Assembly: GCF_023156585.1 (NCBI RefSeq)
Contig: NZ_JALNMI010000003.1
Location: 186,001 to 250,000, forward strand
Length of the DNA stretch: 64,000 nucleotides
DNA from: Subsaxibacter sp. CAU 1640
GTDB lineage: Bacteria; Bacteroidota; Bacteroidia; Flavobacteriales; Flavobacteriaceae
Reading direction: 5' to 3'
Shown in pieces: positions 50,105-59,256 of the stretch. Positions within the stretch are counted from its first letter, which is position 1. Each line of letters starts with the position of its first letter. Under the pieces are notes generated by a model, which worked only from the letters and a program-made list of their open reading frames with translations, was not told the origin of the DNA and did not search any database. The translations under genes and the position numbers were made by a program.

Positions 50105-51547
50105 ATGACTAAAGTAGGAATCGACGCCATTAGCTATTATGTACCCGCTCTTTATCTTTCTATTTCAGACCTTGCGGCAGCTCGCAACATTGAATATGCA
50201 AAGCTCAACAAAGGCTTGGGGCTACATCGCATGGCAGTACCAGATGCCGATGAAGATGCGGCATCCTTCGCTGCAAACGCGTTGCTTAAACTCATTAATG
50301 AAAACAGTTTAGACCCAAAAACCATAGGAAGAATCTACCTCGGTACCGAAAGCGCTTTGGACGCAGCAAAGCCTACCAGCACCTATGCCGTGGAAGCGGT
50401 AGAAGCTGAATTAAAAGAAGTGTATGGAGAGCGTTGCTTTAAACATTGTGACATTCTAGATATGACATTTGCTTGCATAGGAGCTGTTGATGCTCTTCAC
50501 AACTCCCTTGACTGGATTCGTGCTGGAAAAAACCGAAAAGCCATTGTCATTGCTTCAGATTATGCCAAATACGAACTCAACTCTACTGGTGAGTATACGC
50601 AAGGTGCAGGAGCCGTAGCTATGCTACTTTCCGAATCTCCATCCTTAATTTCCATTGGAGACACGTGGGGCGTAGCTTCTCAAAGCGTCGGCGATTTCTT
50701 TAAACCAAGGCGCCTATTTGACAAAGTAGAAGTATTTAAAAGCACTGCTGCCCTATTGGGCACTACACTTACTGATGATGAAGCTAAAAACCTGATGGAA
50801 AAAGACACTTCGTCTTTTTGGTCAGACGGTGAAGCGAAATTCAATATCTTCAAGGAAGAACCTGTCTTTGATGGTCCTTATTCTAATGAGTGCTACCAAG
50901 ACCGTATCAAAGAGGCCTTTGAGCACTTTAGAACTCAAAAGAAGGTCAATGTGTTAAAAGATTGGCAGCATTTGCTATTTCACCTTCCCTACGCCTATCA
51001 AGGACGTAGAATGATTGTCAACAATTGGATATCTTGGCTAAAGGACAATAACTCCATTAATAAGCTCTATGAAATCATTGGACAACCGTCTTCACAAGCA
51101 GACAGCGAATGGATACGTAATGCCAGTAAAACAGAACTATATCGTGATTTCACATCACAAAAGATAGAATTAGGTGAGTGCGCTTCATCAGATATCGGAA
51201 ATATGTACACCGCTTCCATATTTATGTCTCTTTTGAGTCTGTTGAATATGGCGTATGACAAAAACATACATATTGCAGGAAATACAATAGGCTTTTTCAG
51301 TTATGGAAGTGGCTCTAAATCAAAAGTGTTTGAAGGAATTGTAGAGGACAATTGGAAATCTGTCATAAAACCTTCAAAATTATTTGAATATCTTCATCAA
51401 CGTCAATCTATTGATGTATCGACTTATGAAAATCTTCATAAGCGAAAACTAAAAAATTCGGTTTCAAACCAACAATATATATCATTGAGCAATATTGAGA
51501 CCACACCATTAAAAAATGGCTATCGCTACTATAGTTTTCACAATTAG
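50105..51547 (+). CDS. Hydroxymethylglutaryl-CoA synthase family protein
   Basis: A 480-residue thiolase-fold enzyme. ATG at 50105 (MTKVGIDAISYYVP) matches the family's start; an ATG 39 bases upstream adds a polar extension. Signatures: YLGTESALDAAKP, the catalytic Cys124 in DMTFACIGAVDA, TQGAGAVAMLLSE and the later HLPYAYQGRRM with a His. The enzyme would condense acetyl-CoA with acetoacetyl-CoA to HMG-CoA, the entry to the mevalonate route that many Flavobacteriaceae use for isoprenoids. It is longer than usual bacterial MvaS, yet the active site is intact. No other mevalonate gene is in the window. Confidence 0.9.
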   Translation: MTKVGIDAISYYVPALYLSISDLAAARNIEYAKLNKGLGLHRMAVPDADEDAASFAANALLKLINENSLDPKTIGRIYLGTESALDAAKPTSTYAVEAVEAELKEVYGERCFKHCDILDMTFACIGAVDALHNSLDWIRAGKNRKAIVIASDYAKYELNSTGEYTQGAGAVAMLLSESPSLISIGDTWGVASQSVGDFFKPRRLFDKVEVFKSTAALLGTTLTDDEAKNLMEKDTSSFWSDGEAKFNIFKEEPVFDGPYSNECYQDRIKEAFEHFRTQKKVNVLKDWQHLLFHLPYAYQGRRMIVNNWISWLKDNNSINKLYEIIGQPSSQADSEWIRNASKTELYRDFTSQKIELGECASSDIGNMYTASIFMSLLSLLNMAYDKNIHIAGNTIGFFSYGSGSKSKVFEGIVEDNWKSVIKPSKLFEYLHQRQSIDVSTYENLHKRKLKNSVSNQQYISLSNIETTPLKNGYRYYSFHN

Positions 51548-51620
51548 AGATTCCATTTCAATTCAGTAATACTACTAAATCGAGAGACATAAGTACACCT
51601 CTATCCATGATTTTTCGATA

Positions 51621-52097
51621 TTAAGCTGCCTCTCGTTGCATATATCTCATAATTCGTTCCAATCGAAGGAAATAATCTTCAATATCGGTATGGTAATCAT
51701 TAAGCAATTCGCAAATAGGTCTTCTATTTCTTTTGTGTGAGAAGGTACATATCAAAAATAAGAAAGCCATAAAGGCCAGCATAAAGGCCTGGGCGATAAT
51801 ACTCTTTTTACTTATCTTTCTTTTAGTCATCTTCTTTTTTGGGATATTGACGACATAAGCCTCATAACTATTGTAGCCTAAATAATGGCACAAAGATTCC
51901 ACCACATAAGGCTTTAAACAGACCTCTTGATTTAAAAAAATTCGTTTGTAGTAATTTCGTAAACTCTTTTCTCCAAAAGGCTCATGGCTATCTTCTAAAA
52001 TATAGTCAGAAAGATGTCGCGATAAATGTGTAGGCTTATCTGATGAAATGGTTTCTTGTGCTTTTTCAAAAGCTTGTTGTAACAAATTGCTGTGCAT
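51621..52097 (-). CDS. Unknown membrane protein with helical N-terminal domain
   Basis: A 158-residue protein starting MHSNLLQQAFEKAQETISSD; ATG at 52097 is preferred over the ATG at 52178 because the extra region is AT-rich and non-conserved in character. Residues ~20-85 contain HLSRHLSDYILEDSHEPFGE and KPYVVESLCHYLGYNSYEAY, a helical layout seen in several Bacteroidota regulatory proteins. One membrane helix follows (~103-120, AFMLAFMAFLFLICTF), then a basic/acidic tail of ~38 residues. It is divergent from the lipoprotein-kinase-regulator operon and separated from it by the structured leader, so it may belong to the same signalling module. Confidence 0.7.
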   Translation of the reverse strand: MHSNLLQQAFEKAQETISSDKPTHLSRHLSDYILEDSHEPFGEKSLRNYYKRIFLNQEVCLKPYVVESLCHYLGYNSYEAYVVNIPKKKMTKRKISKKSIIAQAFMLAFMAFLFLICTFSHKRNRRPICELLNDYHTDIEDYFLRLERIMRYMQREAA

Positions 52098-52209
52098 AAT
52101 TATAGGATTTGAGAGATTAATATTTGCTTGCTTTATTGAGGAAAACCGTATGGAATTTAATTTCCACAAAATTTCCACGGTATTTCCCTCGCTTCCCAGT
52201 GATCGATAC

Positions 52210-52370
52210 TAAATTTGTCATAAGAGTTTTGGGATAAGCCTTATATCGCGGTAAGGCACGCGAATTCAAAAACTTATAAGGAGTCAAGGTTTAAAGTTGT
52301 ATAGCCCTGGGAAGTGATTATACTTCTTTAATACCGAGCTCCATACTTCCCAGAGAAGAGGCAACTCTTC
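52210..52370 (+). promoter_or_regulatory. Promoter and structured leader of the lipoprotein-kinase operon
   Basis: TAAATTTG (52210-52217) is a perfect -7 element, about 236 bp before the lipoprotein ATG. The leader contains the perfect inverted repeat CTGGGAAGT (52307-52315) / ACTTCCCAG (52345-52353) and a hairpin GAAGAG-GCAA-CTCTTC (52355-52370) with a GNRA-type loop. A further CTTCCCAG lies at 52192, just before the -7 element. An RNA control element or protein-binding site is suggested. Confidence 0.45.
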
Positions 52371-52452
52371 ATAAATAAGTTGGTTGTTTCTGACGCATCT
52401 TTTGGGCGATGGTCTCACCACACTACCAATGTTTAATCTTAATACTTACAAA

Positions 52453-52614
52453 ATGAAAAAAATATCTGCAATAATCTTTACGGTTTTCCTCAATTTGGCA
52501 TTATTTTCTTGTACCCCAACTGCATTACAAGATGATACCAATGAACCTCAAGCATGCTGTGGTGATGGAACAAATATTCCTCCACCTCCGCCATCAACTG
52601 GTGTTGGTGGATAA
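52453..52614 (+). CDS. Tiny lipoprotein with poly-proline tail
   Basis: A 53-residue product. ATG at 52453 begins MKKISAIIFTVFLNLALFSC, a lipoprotein signal with the lipobox LFSC, so Cys20 would be lipidated. The mature part is only ~34 residues: TPTALQDDTNEPQACCGDGT then NIPPPPPSTGVGG with five prolines. The earlier in-frame ATG at 52384 lacks signal character. It is 27 bp upstream of a TPR histidine kinase gene, so it may be the envelope ligand or sensor for that kinase, an inference. No known family. Confidence 0.75.
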   Translation: MKKISAIIFTVFLNLALFSCTPTALQDDTNEPQACCGDGTNIPPPPPSTGVGG

Positions 52615-52641
52615 ATTGAAAATACTTAGTACATTAGAGGA

Positions 52642-54303
52642 ATGAAATTTAAAAACACTTCATTCCTCTATATTTTTTTCCTCCTAGTCTTAATTCTATT
52701 AGGTCAAAACATTGTTTTTGCTCAAAATCAAAATGAAAAAGATACGTTACTCTATTACTATAATTTGGCCGTTAAACCTAAAGAGGCAAATCACTTATCT
52801 AAAGCTTATAAGTTTTACAATAAAAAAGTCAAACGAGATTTAGAAGCCAAAGATACCCTAAGTGCCATTAGCGACTTAAGAATGATAGCAATCATTCAAA
52901 GTAGCTTAGGTTCCTATTACGAAAGTGAAAAATCGGTGATGAAAGCTATTAGGCTTATAAATTCACAAAAAAATAATGTTGATACAACAAACGCGATGAC
53001 TGGCCTATATAATCAATTAGGATTGATTCATCGTTCTCTCTATAATTATGATCAAGCAATAAAATATTATCAAACTGCAATTGCCAAAAATCAAGTTCCT
53101 TCAACTAATTATGTAATTTTAAATAACATCGCAAATATATATATTGATAAGGAGGACTATGATTTAGCAGTAATAGAACTTCAAGATGTTTATTCAAATA
53201 GCATTAAGAATAGTGATACATTAAGAGAAGCCATTTCTCTAAACAATCTTGGGTATGCAAAAACAAAACTTAATAACCCTGAAGGATTAATAGACATTCG
53301 AAATGCCTTGAAAATGAGACAGAAAATGAATGAAATAACCGGTCTATATTCAAGTTACAAAACGCTAACCCAATATTTTCAAAGTGCGAATCAGAAAGAT
53401 AGTGCATTGTTTTATGCCCGTAAAGCTTACAAAACAGCGAAAGCCATAAACAGTGCAAGTTTTCTAGAGGATGCGCTTTCTAACCTTATCAATGTTGAAG
53501 GAAATAATTTGGCAATCGAGTATAAAAATATTACAGACAGTATCGCCAAGGCAAAGCAATTACAAGAGAATAAGTTTGCTGAAATACAATATAGCTATTC
53601 TGAATATGAGAGAAAAGCCCAAGAAAGTCAACTCGCAGCATCAGAGCAACGAACCAAAACCCTTGTTTATCAATTCGCAGGACTTACAATATTGCTTATG
53701 AGTATTTTTCTTTATATCATATTAAGAAATCGACATAAAAAAGAAAAACTGATAAAGGTCTACGAAACTGAAACAAGAATATCCAAAAAGGTTCATGACG
53801 AAGTGGCAAACGATATTTTTAGAATCATGTCAAAACTTCAAACTTCAAAATCAAATGATGGTCACTTTCTTGATGAATTGGAAGATGTTTATGTTAAGAC
53901 AAGAGACATTTCCAAAGAGAATAGTGACATATTACATTCGGATTTTAAATCGCAACTTGAAGATTTGTTGAACAGTTACCACGATGAGAATGTAAATATC
54001 ATTACAAAAGGACTTAAAGATGTAGATTGGAAGTTGCTTTCAAATCAAAAAAAGGTTGCCATTTATAGAGTCCTCCAAGAATTGATGACCAATATGAAGA
54101 AACACAGTAAAGCCACTTTAGTTGTATTAAAATTTGAGCAAACCAAAAAACTTACTATCGCGTACAAGGATAATGGTATTGGCACCACCCTTCATAAAGG
54201 TAGTGGTTGTACAAATATGGAAAACCGTATTGCATCTGTTGACGGAATTATTAACTTTGAATCAGAGCCTGGAGCAGGCTTTAAAGCAACACTAACTGTC
54301 TAG
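52642..54303 (+). CDS. TPR-containing sensor histidine kinase
   Basis: A 553-residue protein. A signal peptide or first helix (SFLYIFFLLVLILLGQNIVF) is followed by a periplasmic helical region (~30-310) with TPR-like repeats (LGLIHRSLYNYDQAIKYYQT). A membrane helix (~335-355, FAGLTILLMSIFLYIIL) leads to the kinase part: ISKKVHDEVANDIFRIMSKL holds the phospho-acceptor His, followed by a HATPase domain with VLQELMTNMKKHSKAT and YKDNGIGTTLH. This is the LiaS/NarX-type histidine kinase (HPK7). The response regulator gene follows 5 bp later. TPR domains suggest it senses a protein partner. Confidence 0.9.
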   Translation: MKFKNTSFLYIFFLLVLILLGQNIVFAQNQNEKDTLLYYYNLAVKPKEANHLSKAYKFYNKKVKRDLEAKDTLSAISDLRMIAIIQSSLGSYYESEKSVMKAIRLINSQKNNVDTTNAMTGLYNQLGLIHRSLYNYDQAIKYYQTAIAKNQVPSTNYVILNNIANIYIDKEDYDLAVIELQDVYSNSIKNSDTLREAISLNNLGYAKTKLNNPEGLIDIRNALKMRQKMNEITGLYSSYKTLTQYFQSANQKDSALFYARKAYKTAKAINSASFLEDALSNLINVEGNNLAIEYKNITDSIAKAKQLQENKFAEIQYSYSEYERKAQESQLAASEQRTKTLVYQFAGLTILLMSIFLYIILRNRHKKEKLIKVYETETRISKKVHDEVANDIFRIMSKLQTSKSNDGHFLDELEDVYVKTRDISKENSDILHSDFKSQLEDLLNSYHDENVNIITKGLKDVDWKLLSNQKKVAIYRVLQELMTNMKKHSKATLVVLKFEQTKKLTIAYKDNGIGTTLHKGSGCTNMENRIASVDGIINFESEPGAGFKATLTV

Positions 54304-54308
54304 ATTCT

Positions 54309-54974
54309 ATGTTCAAAAAAGTATTATTGTCTGATGATTTGGGTGGCATCAATGAAGGTGTATTTGCAACCTTGACCCAACTCGGCATTAAGGACATTCA
54401 GAAAGTACAATATTGTGACGATGCCTACATCAGAATCAAGAAAGCGGCTTTGGATGGCGTACCCTACGATCTTTTGATTACAGACCTTTCATTTGAACGC
54501 GATTACAGAGAGCAGAGTTTTAAGTCTGGTGATGAATTGATCGAAATCTTGAAAAAAGAATTTCCGAAACTTAAGATCATTGCTTTTTCAGTGGATGATC
54601 GGCTCCAGAAAATCAAAACTATCTTATACACTTACAAGGCCGATGGATATGTTGGCAAAGGGAGGAAAGGGCTGCAAGAACTGCTGGAAGCCATTGAGGC
54701 CATTGTTGCTGGCAAGACATACTTATCGCCACATTTGGAAAATGCACTAAACGCAAAAAATGACTTGGAGATTGATGATTATGAATTGGAAATTCTCAAT
54801 CTGCTCTCACAAGGCAAATCACAAGAAGAAATCAGTCGATCTCTTAAGCAATTGAACATCACACCAAATAGCGTTAGTTCGATTGAAAAGAAAATCAATA
54901 AACTTCGTGTCCAATTTAAATCAAATAATGCCATACATCTCGTATCGACTGTCAAGGATTTGGGACTAATTTAA
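54309..54974 (+). CDS. LuxR-type response regulator
   Basis: A 221-residue regulator: receiver domain (residues ~1-125) with LLSDDLGGINEG and LLITDLSFERDYREQSFKSG (phospho-acceptor Asp in TDLSF), then a carboxy DNA-binding domain with EILNLLSQGKSQEEISRSLK and SSIEKKINKLRVQF, the LuxR/FixJ-type HTH. The HTH includes an insertion (QLNITPNSVSSIEKK), so the helix boundaries are less standard. It pairs with the TPR kinase encoded 5 bp upstream. The lipoprotein gene and the structured leader at the operon head are likely targets. Confidence 0.9.
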   Translation: MFKKVLLSDDLGGINEGVFATLTQLGIKDIQKVQYCDDAYIRIKKAALDGVPYDLLITDLSFERDYREQSFKSGDELIEILKKEFPKLKIIAFSVDDRLQKIKTILYTYKADGYVGKGRKGLQELLEAIEAIVAGKTYLSPHLENALNAKNDLEIDDYELEILNLLSQGKSQEEISRSLKQLNITPNSVSSIEKKINKLRVQFKSNNAIHLVSTVKDLGLI

Positions 54975-55171
54975 CCACATATAAAACCACAATTAGAAAA
55001 TATGAATTAATTTTTAAGGAATTTATATTTCATATTTCACTGTTAATCAATTGTTTATATTTTAAAGATGGTTTTTTTTTGGCAAATTGAGGATTTCCGT
55101 AAGGAAAAATACTTTGCTTATTCTAATATTGTAATTAATAAGCTGGTTAGCTTTGTTACGGGAGATTATAT

Positions 55172-55201
55172 GAAAGGTGTATCGTTTTTGATACACCTTT
55201 C
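55172..55201 (+). terminator. Strong hairpin, possible end of a small RNA
   Basis: GAAAGGTGTATC (55172-55183) and GATACACCTTTC (55190-55201) form a perfect 12-bp stem with a six-base loop, followed by TCTTTT. It lies ~200 bp after the response regulator gene. The preceding block, GCTGGTTAGCTTTGTTACGG at 55142-55161, recurs before the terminator at 34163. Confidence 0.7.
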
Positions 55202-55227
55202 TCTTTTAACAAAAAACCTAAATAATT

Positions 55228-57135
55228 CTATAATGAATTATCTATAATATTCTGAACCACTTCTGGGTTCAAAAGAGTAGAAATGTCTCCAAGATTTGAA
55301 GTATCCTTCTCCGCAATCTTTCGCAAGATTCGTCTCATTATTTTTCCTGAACGTGTTTTTGGAAGTCCCTCTGTAAATTGAATTTTATCAAGTTTAGCAA
55401 TAGCTCCTATACGGTCTGATATCAATTGGTTGATTTCCTTCTTTAAATTATCTTGATTTCTAGTTTCACCTGTATCTTTTAATGTCACATAACCATACAA
55501 GGCACTGCCTTTAATATCGTGTGGAAAACCTACAATCGCAGATTCTGCTACTGCAGGATGTTCATTAATGGCATCCTCAATAGGCGCAGTGCCCAAATTA
55601 TGACCTGACACAATGATTACATCATCAACTCTTCCTGTTATTCTATAATAACCAACCTCGTCACGCAACGCTCCATCACCAGTAAAATACTTGTTTTCAA
55701 ACGTTGAAAAATAAGTGTCCTTGTAACGCTGATGATTTCCCCAAATCGTTCTTGCCATACTAGGCCAAGGATATTTAATGCACAGACGCCCCTCTTTTTG
55801 GTTTCCTTTCAATTCTTCACCTGTTTCATCCATCAATGCGGGCTGTATTCCTATAAAAGGTAAAGTTGCGTATGTAGGCTTTGTGGGCGTTACAAATGGG
55901 ATTGGAGAAATCATAATACCACCTGTTTCCGTCTGCCACCAAGTATCTACAATCGGACTACGTTTTTTTCCAACTGTTTCATTGTACCAGTGCCAAGCTT
56001 CTTCATTGATTGGCTCACCAACGGTACCCAAAACTTTCAGTGAAGACAAATCATACTTTTCAACCCATTCTGATCCTTGTTTTGCTAATGCCCTAATCGC
56101 TGTTGGAGCGGTGTAAAACTGGTTGACTTTATGCTTTTCCACAATTTGCCAAAAGCGTCCGTAATCTGGATATTGAGGAACACCTTCGAACATAATGGTT
56201 GTTGCACCATTAGAAAGAGGACCGTAAACAATATAGCTATGCCCAGTGATCCAACCAATATCTGCAGTACACCAATAGACATCATTTTCTCTATATTGAA
56301 AGATATTTTTAAATGTGTAGGCAGTATATACCATATACCCAGCAGTGCTGTGCACCATACCTTTAGGTTTTCCTGTGGAACCTGAAGTATATAGAATAAA
56401 CAAAGTATCTTCAGAGGCCATTATCTCGGCAGGACAATTGGTTGAAGCATTATCTAGCAATGGTTGCAACCAAACATCACGTTCATCTTTCATATTGATG
56501 TCGCTATTGATTCGTTTGGCTACCAATACATTCTTTACATCTGGACACGACAACAAAGCTTCGTCAACTATTCCTTTCAAATCAATTGTTTTGGCACCAC
56601 GATAGGAACCATCCGCCGTAATCACCATTTGACAATCGCAATCATTGATTCTGGTTGCCAATGCTGTCGATGAAAACCCTGCAAACACCACCGAATGAAT
56701 TGCTCCAATGCGAGCACAAGCCAATACTGAAATTGCCAACTCTGGAATCATTGGAAGATAGATGCAAACCCTATCCCCTTTTTTAACCCCTTGACTCTTT
56801 AAAACATTCGCCATTCGACAAACTTGCTCATATAATTGCCGGTATGTGATGTGCTGTGATGCTTCATCAGGATTGTTGGGCTCGAATATGATGGCTGTTT
56901 TATCGCCACGAGTTGCCAAATGTCTATCAATGCAATTTTCTGTAATATTAAGCTTGGCTCCTTCAAACCATTTCACTTCAGGTTTGGAAAAATCCCAAGA
57001 CAATACGTTGTCCCATTTTTTTCGCCATAGAAAATGTTCTTCTGCAATTTCTTCCCAGAAATTTTCCGGTTCGCGTATGGACTTTCGATACACTTGAAAA
57101 TATTCTTCAAGCGTTTTTATATGATAATTACTCAT
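55228..57135 (-). CDS. acs: Acetyl-CoA synthetase
   Basis: A 635-residue AMP-forming enzyme. Signatures: the acyl-adenylate motif YTSGSTGKPKGMVHST (~258-273), WWQTETGG, YFTGDGALRDEVGYY, ITGRVDDVIIVSGH and the carboxy catalytic lysine region LPKTRSGKIMRRILRKI. Length and order match bacterial Acs (about 640-650). It activates acetate to acetyl-CoA at the expense of ATP and is usually regulated by acetylation of that lysine. It is transcribed leftward, divergent from the DUF3857 gene with ~195 bp between. No deleterious change seen. Confidence 0.97.
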   Translation of the reverse strand: MSNYHIKTLEEYFQVYRKSIREPENFWEEIAEEHFLWRKKWDNVLSWDFSKPEVKWFEGAKLNITENCIDRHLATRGDKTAIIFEPNNPDEASQHITYRQLYEQVCRMANVLKSQGVKKGDRVCIYLPMIPELAISVLACARIGAIHSVVFAGFSSTALATRINDCDCQMVITADGSYRGAKTIDLKGIVDEALLSCPDVKNVLVAKRINSDINMKDERDVWLQPLLDNASTNCPAEIMASEDTLFILYTSGSTGKPKGMVHSTAGYMVYTAYTFKNIFQYRENDVYWCTADIGWITGHSYIVYGPLSNGATTIMFEGVPQYPDYGRFWQIVEKHKVNQFYTAPTAIRALAKQGSEWVEKYDLSSLKVLGTVGEPINEEAWHWYNETVGKKRSPIVDTWWQTETGGIMISPIPFVTPTKPTYATLPFIGIQPALMDETGEELKGNQKEGRLCIKYPWPSMARTIWGNHQRYKDTYFSTFENKYFTGDGALRDEVGYYRITGRVDDVIIVSGHNLGTAPIEDAINEHPAVAESAIVGFPHDIKGSALYGYVTLKDTGETRNQDNLKKEINQLISDRIGAIAKLDKIQFTEGLPKTRSGKIMRRILRKIAEKDTSNLGDISTLLNPEVVQNIIDNSL

Positions 57136-57281
57136 TTATATAAGATTTATTCTAGCAATTTAAGATTTCTCTTTCGTATTAAGAAATCAATTATTTGTTT
57201 AAATTCAGATGGAGGAGTTTACCTTGAAACTCATTTTTCATCGATGAGAAGTACAAGATTTCAATATTTTGTAAATTTCTT

Positions 57282-57310
57282 TTGAAATAAACATTGAAAG
57301 TATATATTAG
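57282..57310 (+). promoter_or_regulatory. Promoter of the DUF3857 gene pair
   Basis: TTG (57282-57284), 18-base spacer, TATATTAG (57303-57310) fits the flavobacterial promoter with one -7 mismatch, 20 bp before the ATG at 57331. The remainder of the divergent region shows no other signal. Confidence 0.55.
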
Positions 57311-57330
57311 CGAGCTAAACTATCCCGCTT

Positions 57331-59253
57331 ATGTTTAAAAAGCTGTACTGCCTCGCTCTTGTGATAAGTATTTCTTTGCCTTTATTTTCTCAAAAAAATG
57401 TAGAGCCAACAGAAACTGAAAAAACAAACGCCTCAAAACTTAAAGCTTTATATCCTGATGATCACGTTGCCTTGCAAAATTACAGCGACGTCATCACTTT
57501 CGATTTGGATAAAAGAGAACAGAAAGTCACGGTTGAACAATTTACCGAACAAGATTACATCAATATGGATTCAAGGGCAGATATCCAGATGTATTCATTT
57601 TATGATGGCGAATCGACGATAGGTGTTTTTGACATCAACTATAAAAATGGAAAGCCTACTTCATTTTATCTCAAAGATGAAGCGTATAAAAGCTCTGACC
57701 TTTTTCATAATGATGCTCGGGTGAAGTATACGCACGTAGATTTTCCTCTGAAAGGCTATCGCTATCTAACGGAACTGCGAAAGCATTATAAGGACATTAA
57801 ATATTTTACCAAGTTATATTTCAATAGCGAATATCCAACGGTAAAAAGAACAATATCCATCGAAATACCAGAATGGTTGGATGTTGAGCTCAAAGAGATG
57901 AATTTTGAGGGATATTCCATCAAAAAAAATGTCACTACTGATAGTAAAAGCAAAGCCAAGACATTCACTTTTACAATGGAAAATGTACCTGCCATGTTCG
58001 ACGAAAGCAACGCGCCAGGCCCAACTTACATCTATCCACATATTTTGATTTTGGCTAAATCATACACATACAATGATGCAGTACAGCCTATTTTCAATTC
58101 AACTCAAGATTTGTACAATTGGTATAAATCTTTGGTAGACGAATTGGAAAATGACAATTCTGCCTTCAAGGACAAGGTTACAGAATTGACGTCTAGCGCC
58201 AAATCGGATGAAGAAAAAATCAAAAACATTTATTACTGGGTTCAAGACAATATTCGATACATCGCTTTTGAAGATGGTATTGCAGGCTTTAAACCTGATG
58301 AAGCCTCAAATGTTTACAACAAAAAATATGGCGACTGTAAAGGGATGGCCAATTTAACCAAACAAATGCTAGTCGAAGCTGGTTTTGATGCACGCTTGAC
58401 TTGGATTGGGACCAAACACATTGCATATGACTACTCCACACCAAACCTTTCGGTTGATAATCATATGATTTGCACGCTGTTTAAAGATGGACAAGCTATC
58501 TTTTTGGATGGTACAGAAAAATTCAATGCCTATGGAGAGTATGCCGATCGTATCCAAGGAAAACAAGTGATGATTGAAGATGGTGACAAGTTTATCTTGA
58601 AAAATGTACCAACACACGATGCGCAATTCAACAAAGAAAATATCAATTACACTCTAAAATTGAGTGAAGAATCAATTTCAGGAAAGGTTGACAAGACTTA
58701 TAGAGGTGAAAGCCGTTCGAGTTTATTGTATTATTTCAACACTTTGAAAAATGACAAGAAAGACGAATTTTTGGAGTATTACCTAAATAAAGGCAATAGT
58801 AACATAAAAGTTTCTGGCATCAACACTACCGATTTGTTGGATAGAGATGCCAACATCGATATCTCTTATGACATCAACATCAAAAACGCTGTGTCTTCTT
58901 TTGATGATTTGATTTATGTAGATTTGGATATTGACAAGGAACTTTCTGGTTACGAACTTGAAAAGCGAAAAACAGATTATATGTTCAGTTCCAAAAAGGA
59001 TTTAGAGTCAAATCTACGGTTAGAAATTCCTATTGGTTATAAAGTATCTCATTTGCCTGAAAACATTTCAGTAAAAAGTAAAAATTATGATATGTCTGTG
59101 GCCTTTTCAAAAGAAGGGAATGCCATTGTGTACAAGAAACGATTCAAGATCAAAAATGCACAGATTGAAACCGCTGATTTTGAAGAATGGAATGGTTTTA
59201 TCAAAAAACTGAATACACTTTACAACGAACAAATTATCCTCACTAAAGAATAA
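57331..59253 (+). CDS. Exported DUF3857 / transglutaminase-like protein
   Basis: A 640-residue protein with a signal peptide (MFKKLYCLALVISISLPLFS). Residues ~30-270 look like a DUF3857-type beta domain. Residues ~285-400 form a transglutaminase-like core: NKKYGDCKGMANLTKQMLVE with the nucleophile Cys, VDNHMICTLF with His and FLDGTEKFNAYGEY with Asp. The carboxy part is another beta domain. The full triad is present, so it may be an active peptidase or acyltransferase at the envelope. The related gene follows 3 bp later and lacks all cysteines. Natural substrate unknown. Confidence 0.87.
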   Translation: MFKKLYCLALVISISLPLFSQKNVEPTETEKTNASKLKALYPDDHVALQNYSDVITFDLDKREQKVTVEQFTEQDYINMDSRADIQMYSFYDGESTIGVFDINYKNGKPTSFYLKDEAYKSSDLFHNDARVKYTHVDFPLKGYRYLTELRKHYKDIKYFTKLYFNSEYPTVKRTISIEIPEWLDVELKEMNFEGYSIKKNVTTDSKSKAKTFTFTMENVPAMFDESNAPGPTYIYPHILILAKSYTYNDAVQPIFNSTQDLYNWYKSLVDELENDNSAFKDKVTELTSSAKSDEEKIKNIYYWVQDNIRYIAFEDGIAGFKPDEASNVYNKKYGDCKGMANLTKQMLVEAGFDARLTWIGTKHIAYDYSTPNLSVDNHMICTLFKDGQAIFLDGTEKFNAYGEYADRIQGKQVMIEDGDKFILKNVPTHDAQFNKENINYTLKLSEESISGKVDKTYRGESRSSLLYYFNTLKNDKKDEFLEYYLNKGNSNIKVSGINTTDLLDRDANIDISYDINIKNAVSSFDDLIYVDLDIDKELSGYELEKRKTDYMFSSKKDLESNLRLEIPIGYKVSHLPENISVKSKNYDMSVAFSKEGNAIVYKKRFKIKNAQIETADFEEWNGFIKKLNTLYNEQIILTKE

Positions 59254-59256
59254 CCA

